Assembly (NCBI RefSeq): GCF_000186225.1
Contig: NC_014933.1
Location: 1,674,001 to 1,738,000 of the forward strand
Direction: 5' to 3'
DNA: 64,000 nt
From: Bacteroides helcogenes P 36-108
GTDB lineage: Bacteria; Bacteroidota; Bacteroidia; Bacteroidales; Bacteroidaceae
A program made the position numbers and the translations under genes. Shown one piece after another: positions 61,522-64,000 of the stretch (position 1 is its first letter; the number at the start of each line of letters is the position of its first letter). Under the pieces are notes generated by a model, which was not told the origin of the DNA, did no database searches, and was given only the letters and a program-made list of their open reading frames with translations.

Positions 61522-62232
61522 ATGAAGAAATTAATTCTTATACTTGCTTTGTTGGTCACGATGTTTGCTTCTTGCGATGACGGAAGAATTTATGAGAAAA
61601 CCGTTGTTGTTCCGGAAGAAGGTTTCACGTTAAAATTGACCGGAAACATCAGTGGTATCAGCAATTGGCCGGATAAGTATAGCGTGGTGATTGCGGGTTT
61701 CGGTGAAAATAGTGAATATGCAATTATTTCAAAGATAATCCCGGCTCCCTCTGTTGATGGTGGATCGGTGCAAGTCACCCTGTCAGGAATAGGTGATGAT
61801 GTGACTACATTGGAACTTTGTGTCCTCAACCGTTTGAGGAAGCGCATCGTCTCTTACAAAACGTTGAATGACTTGACGGCTGATGCCGATACCATCTACA
61901 TGGATGCGAGTACGGTGGATGTAGGTATGTATAGTACCATTCAGAACAAAGTGTTTAATGAAAATTGTGTAGGTTGCCACGGAAGAAGTAACTTTGCAGC
62001 GAAAAATTTATTCTTGACTGATGGAAAGAGTTACGATGCTTTGGTGAACCGGGCTTCCAATGTGGATACAGAAAAGTTGCTGGTTAGTCCGGGTAGTGCG
62101 CAAGAAAGTTTTTTGCACTTTGTACTGAATAGAAACGGAGATACCCAGCATGACCATGCGGATATTCTCTCTACCAAGACATCGCTGCTGACTCTGATTG
62201 ATGACTGGATAGATGGTGGGGCAAAACAATAG
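61522..62232 (+). CDS. Mono-haem c-type cytochrome lipoprotein
   Basis: A 236-residue lipoprotein (lipobox FASC, C18, followed by DDGR, acidic). Residues about 30-135 are beta-rich. The C-terminal part holds one haem motif C149-VG-C152-H153 in ENCVGCHGRSN; a distal Met ligand is not obvious, and HDHADILS may supply a histidine. Probably hands electrons to or from the di-haem oxidoreductase. It lies 32 bases after the second porin. Confidence 0.85.
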   Translation: MKKLILILALLVTMFASCDDGRIYEKTVVVPEEGFTLKLTGNISGISNWPDKYSVVIAGFGENSEYAIISKIIPAPSVDGGSVQVTLSGIGDDVTTLELCVLNRLRKRIVSYKTLNDLTADADTIYMDASTVDVGMYSTIQNKVFNENCVGCHGRSNFAAKNLFLTDGKSYDALVNRASNVDTEKLLVSPGSAQESFLHFVLNRNGDTQHDHADILSTKTSLLTLIDDWIDGGAKQ

Positions 62233-62253
62233 AACTTTAATAGAAGATTGATT

Positions 62254-63408
62254 ATGAACAACAATAGACAACAGTCGTACCGATCAAATAACACTATTGC
62301 CGAAATCTCTAAATATGAAGCAGATGGCGGTGTGTCCGAGTATCACGTAATGATACACTCCACCCATCCCGAAGCTACTTACGAGGAGCAATTGAAAGCG
62401 GTGGTGGATGCCTATTACCAACTGCGTGAGACGCAGTTGCACGGTGCTGTGGCTGTATTCAAACGCTATTTTCTAAGCGATGCTGCCAATCAGGCGGAAC
62501 TGTTGCAGGCATTGACGGCGGAAACGACGGACTGTGCGCTCTCCATTGTGGAACAGCCACCGTTGAACGGAACAAAGATAGCGCTGTGGGCGTATCTGCA
62601 AACGAATGTGCAGACGCAGGTCTTGCATAACGGGCTTTTTGAGGTGAAGCACGGCAGTTACCGCCATTTGTGGGGAGGCGGAGCTTTCAACCGTGCCGCC
62701 AATTCGGAGTATCAGACGCGCTTGCTGCTCAACGACTACGTGATGCAACTCATGGAGCAGGGATGTAAGTTGGCTGACAACTGCATACGTACCTGGTTCT
62801 TCGTGCAGAACGTGGATGTGAACTATGCCGGAGTGGTGAAAGCGCGCAACGAGGTGTTTGTCACGCAGAATCTGACAGAGAAGACGCACTACATTGCCAG
62901 TACGGGCATCGGTGGCCGCCATGCCGACCCCAAGGTGGCGGTACAGATGGACACTTATGCCGTGGATGGCCTGAAGCCCGGACAAATCCATTATCTTTAT
63001 GCGCCTGCCTATTTGAACCCTACGTATGAGTACGGTGTCAGTTTTGAGCGCGGTACTTATGTGGACTATGGTGACCGCCGCCAAGTATTTATCTCCGGCA
63101 CGGCGAGCATCAACAACAAAGGTGAGGTGATGTATCCGGGCAATATCCGTAAGCAGACAGAGCGTATGTGGGAGAATGTGGAGGCGTTGCTGAAGGAAGC
63201 CGGCTGCACATTTTACGACATCGGGCAGATGATTGTGTATCTGCGTGATGTGGCGGACTATGCGGTGGTGAAAGCCATGTTCGATGAGCGTTTCCCCCAT
63301 ACGCCGAAGGTCTTCTTGTATGCGCCGGTCTGTCGTCCGGGCTGGCTGATAGAGATGGAGTGCATGGGGGTGAAGGCGCTTGAGAACAAAGAATTTGCTT
63401 CGTTTTAA
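62254..63408 (+). CDS. Rid/chorismatase-like protein
   Basis: A 384-residue cytoplasmic protein. The C-terminal half is a YjgF/Rid fold (FISGTASINNKGEVMYPG, then WENVEALLKEAGCTFYDIGQ). The whole resembles FkbO/Hyg5/XanB2-type chorismatases, which consist of two such lobes and cleave chorismate to hydroxybenzoates or dihydroxy acids; IRTWFFVQNVDVNYAGVVKARNE corresponds to their arginine-tryptophan segment and STGIGGRHADPKV to the Gly-Arg loop. Active-site identity is not proven. ATG at 62254 is chosen over a TTG two codons upstream. It follows the cytochrome gene by 21 bases. Confidence 0.7.
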   Translation: MNNNRQQSYRSNNTIAEISKYEADGGVSEYHVMIHSTHPEATYEEQLKAVVDAYYQLRETQLHGAVAVFKRYFLSDAANQAELLQALTAETTDCALSIVEQPPLNGTKIALWAYLQTNVQTQVLHNGLFEVKHGSYRHLWGGGAFNRAANSEYQTRLLLNDYVMQLMEQGCKLADNCIRTWFFVQNVDVNYAGVVKARNEVFVTQNLTEKTHYIASTGIGGRHADPKVAVQMDTYAVDGLKPGQIHYLYAPAYLNPTYEYGVSFERGTYVDYGDRRQVFISGTASINNKGEVMYPGNIRKQTERMWENVEALLKEAGCTFYDIGQMIVYLRDVADYAVVKAMFDERFPHTPKVFLYAPVCRPGWLIEMECMGVKALENKEFASF

Positions 63409-63427
63409 AAATAAAGAACCTGTTACA

Positions 63428-64000
63428 TTGAAACGATTTATCATCATAATATACGTCTGCCTCGCCTGTCTGCTTGCCATAGCCACATTTATGGAGCAGG
63501 CGCACGGGACGGACTTTGTGGAAAAGCACGTTTATCATACTTCCTGGTTTTGTTGTTTGTGGGGAGCTTTGGCTGCCATGACGGTTGTTGCCCTTGTCAG
63601 GCAACGGCTGTGGCGGCGTCTCCCGACGTTGTTGTTGCATGGCTCCTTCCTTGTGATTTTGGCGGGAGCCATGACTACGTTTCTTTGCGGCAGCAAAGGA
63701 TACGTGCATCTCACGGTGGGCAGTGAGGTGAACAAGTATGTGGAGCAGGACGGCGGACGTATGTGTGATTTGCCGTTTACCCTGCGTTTAGACAGTTTCA
63801 GAGTGGAGTATTATCCGGGTACGGATGCACCGGCCGATTATGTCAGCTATATCCATGATGCAGTACCTGTATCTATGAATCATATTCTGTATCGCGAAGG
63901 TTTCCGCTTCTATCAGTCTTCATTTGACGAAGATATGCAAGGCAGTTGGCTGACGGTGAATTATGATCCTTGGGGAACGGGAATCACTTATACCGGATAT
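63428..64000 (+). CDS. Cytochrome c biogenesis protein (ResB/CcsA type), 3' partial
   Basis: An open frame that runs off the right edge: 191 codons from a TTG at 63428 (LKRFIIIIYVCLACLLAIATF). Two or three membrane helices, then a periplasmic domain containing LPFTLRLDSFRVEYYPGTDAPADYVS-like sequence, NHILYREGFRFYQSSFDEDMQGSW and the GTGITYTGY end, which matches the ResB part of Bacteroidetes CcsBA fusions. These carry haem across the membrane and attach it to CxxCH motifs. No ATG lies between the previous stop and this point, so a TTG start 19 bases after that stop is the best choice; the next in-frame ATG is at 63491. Fits the haem proteins of this operon. Confidence 0.85.
   Translation, partial: MKRFIIIIYVCLACLLAIATFMEQAHGTDFVEKHVYHTSWFCCLWGALAAMTVVALVRQRLWRRLPTLLLHGSFLVILAGAMTTFLCGSKGYVHLTVGSEVNKYVEQDGGRMCDLPFTLRLDSFRVEYYPGTDAPADYVSYIHDAVPVSMNHILYREGFRFYQSSFDEDMQGSWLTVNYDPWGTGITYTGY

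Noticed and set aside
1-64000. tRNA, rRNA, CRISPR arrays, riboswitches and prophage genes.
   Set aside because: Looked for by eye on both strands in all gaps; no cloverleaf, regular repeat-spacer pattern or phage gene was seen. Covariance-model searches could not be run.

Overview
The window looks like a chromosomal segment of a gut Bacteroides or a close relative. The signs are: many genes preceded by the Bacteroidetes -7 box TAnnTTTG with almost no Shine-Dalgarno sites; a fused murF-alr; a Tat system made of TatA and TatC only; many lipoproteins; NVEALA peptides; BF3164-type and 6-bladed beta-propeller lipoproteins; and an AAA-ATPase-like/DUF1703 protein. No rRNA, tRNA, CRISPR array, transposase or SusC/SusD pair was seen. 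Species cannot be fixed from the sequence alone.

Layout. 1-8006 (+): the end of a GSCFA protein, murF-alr, tatA, tatC, a 39-residue lysine-rich protein and a Dna2-like nuclease-helicase, followed by a candidate small RNA. 8271-12328 (-): a hexuronate unit (ExuT-like permease, KduI with a signal peptide, orphan GatC-like PTS IIC) with a well-formed promoter and an operator-like site. 12739-22826: housekeeping genes (HAD phosphatase, fabI, RsmI-like methyltransferase, a membrane protein with a degenerate Nudix domain, lipA, DPP IV, TIGR01212 radical SAM protein, flavodiiron protein, nagB). 23014-38012: an accessory locus (below). 38110-46979: an RND efflux operon with two permeases. 47004-55949: Sua5/YciO protein, GH20 enzyme, PIF1-TPR helicase, Cof-type HAD, SPFH protein, alpha/beta hydrolase and two small hypotheticals. 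56135-64000: an operon with a porin, imelysin, di-haem oxidoreductase, second porin, cytochrome c lipoprotein, Rid/chorismatase-like protein and the start of a ResB/CcsA-type cytochrome c biogenesis gene.

The most interesting part is 23014-38012. It holds an AAA-ATPase-like protein, four beta-propeller lipoproteins, a two-TM membrane protein with a C-terminal winged helix, two intact secreted NVEALA peptides, two thioredoxin-like proteins (one fused to DUF1573), its own type I signal peptidase, a transglutaminase-like lipoprotein and an O-antigen-ligase-like protein with TPR-like repeats. I infer a peptide export, maturation and sensing system; no member of this arrangement has a function that can be read from the sequence with confidence. 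The locus is visibly modular. A propeller-NVEALA cassette is present twice and has decayed in opposite ways in the two copies. A propeller-thioredoxin pair sits between two perfect 27-bp direct repeats, exactly at what was once an ATGA junction between the signal peptidase and transglutaminase genes.

The last operon looks like a cell-envelope iron/haem redox unit. Two of its lipoproteins carry acidic residues directly after the lipobox cysteine, as in the Bacteroides surface-export signal, and three of its proteins depend on haem or on cytochrome c assembly.
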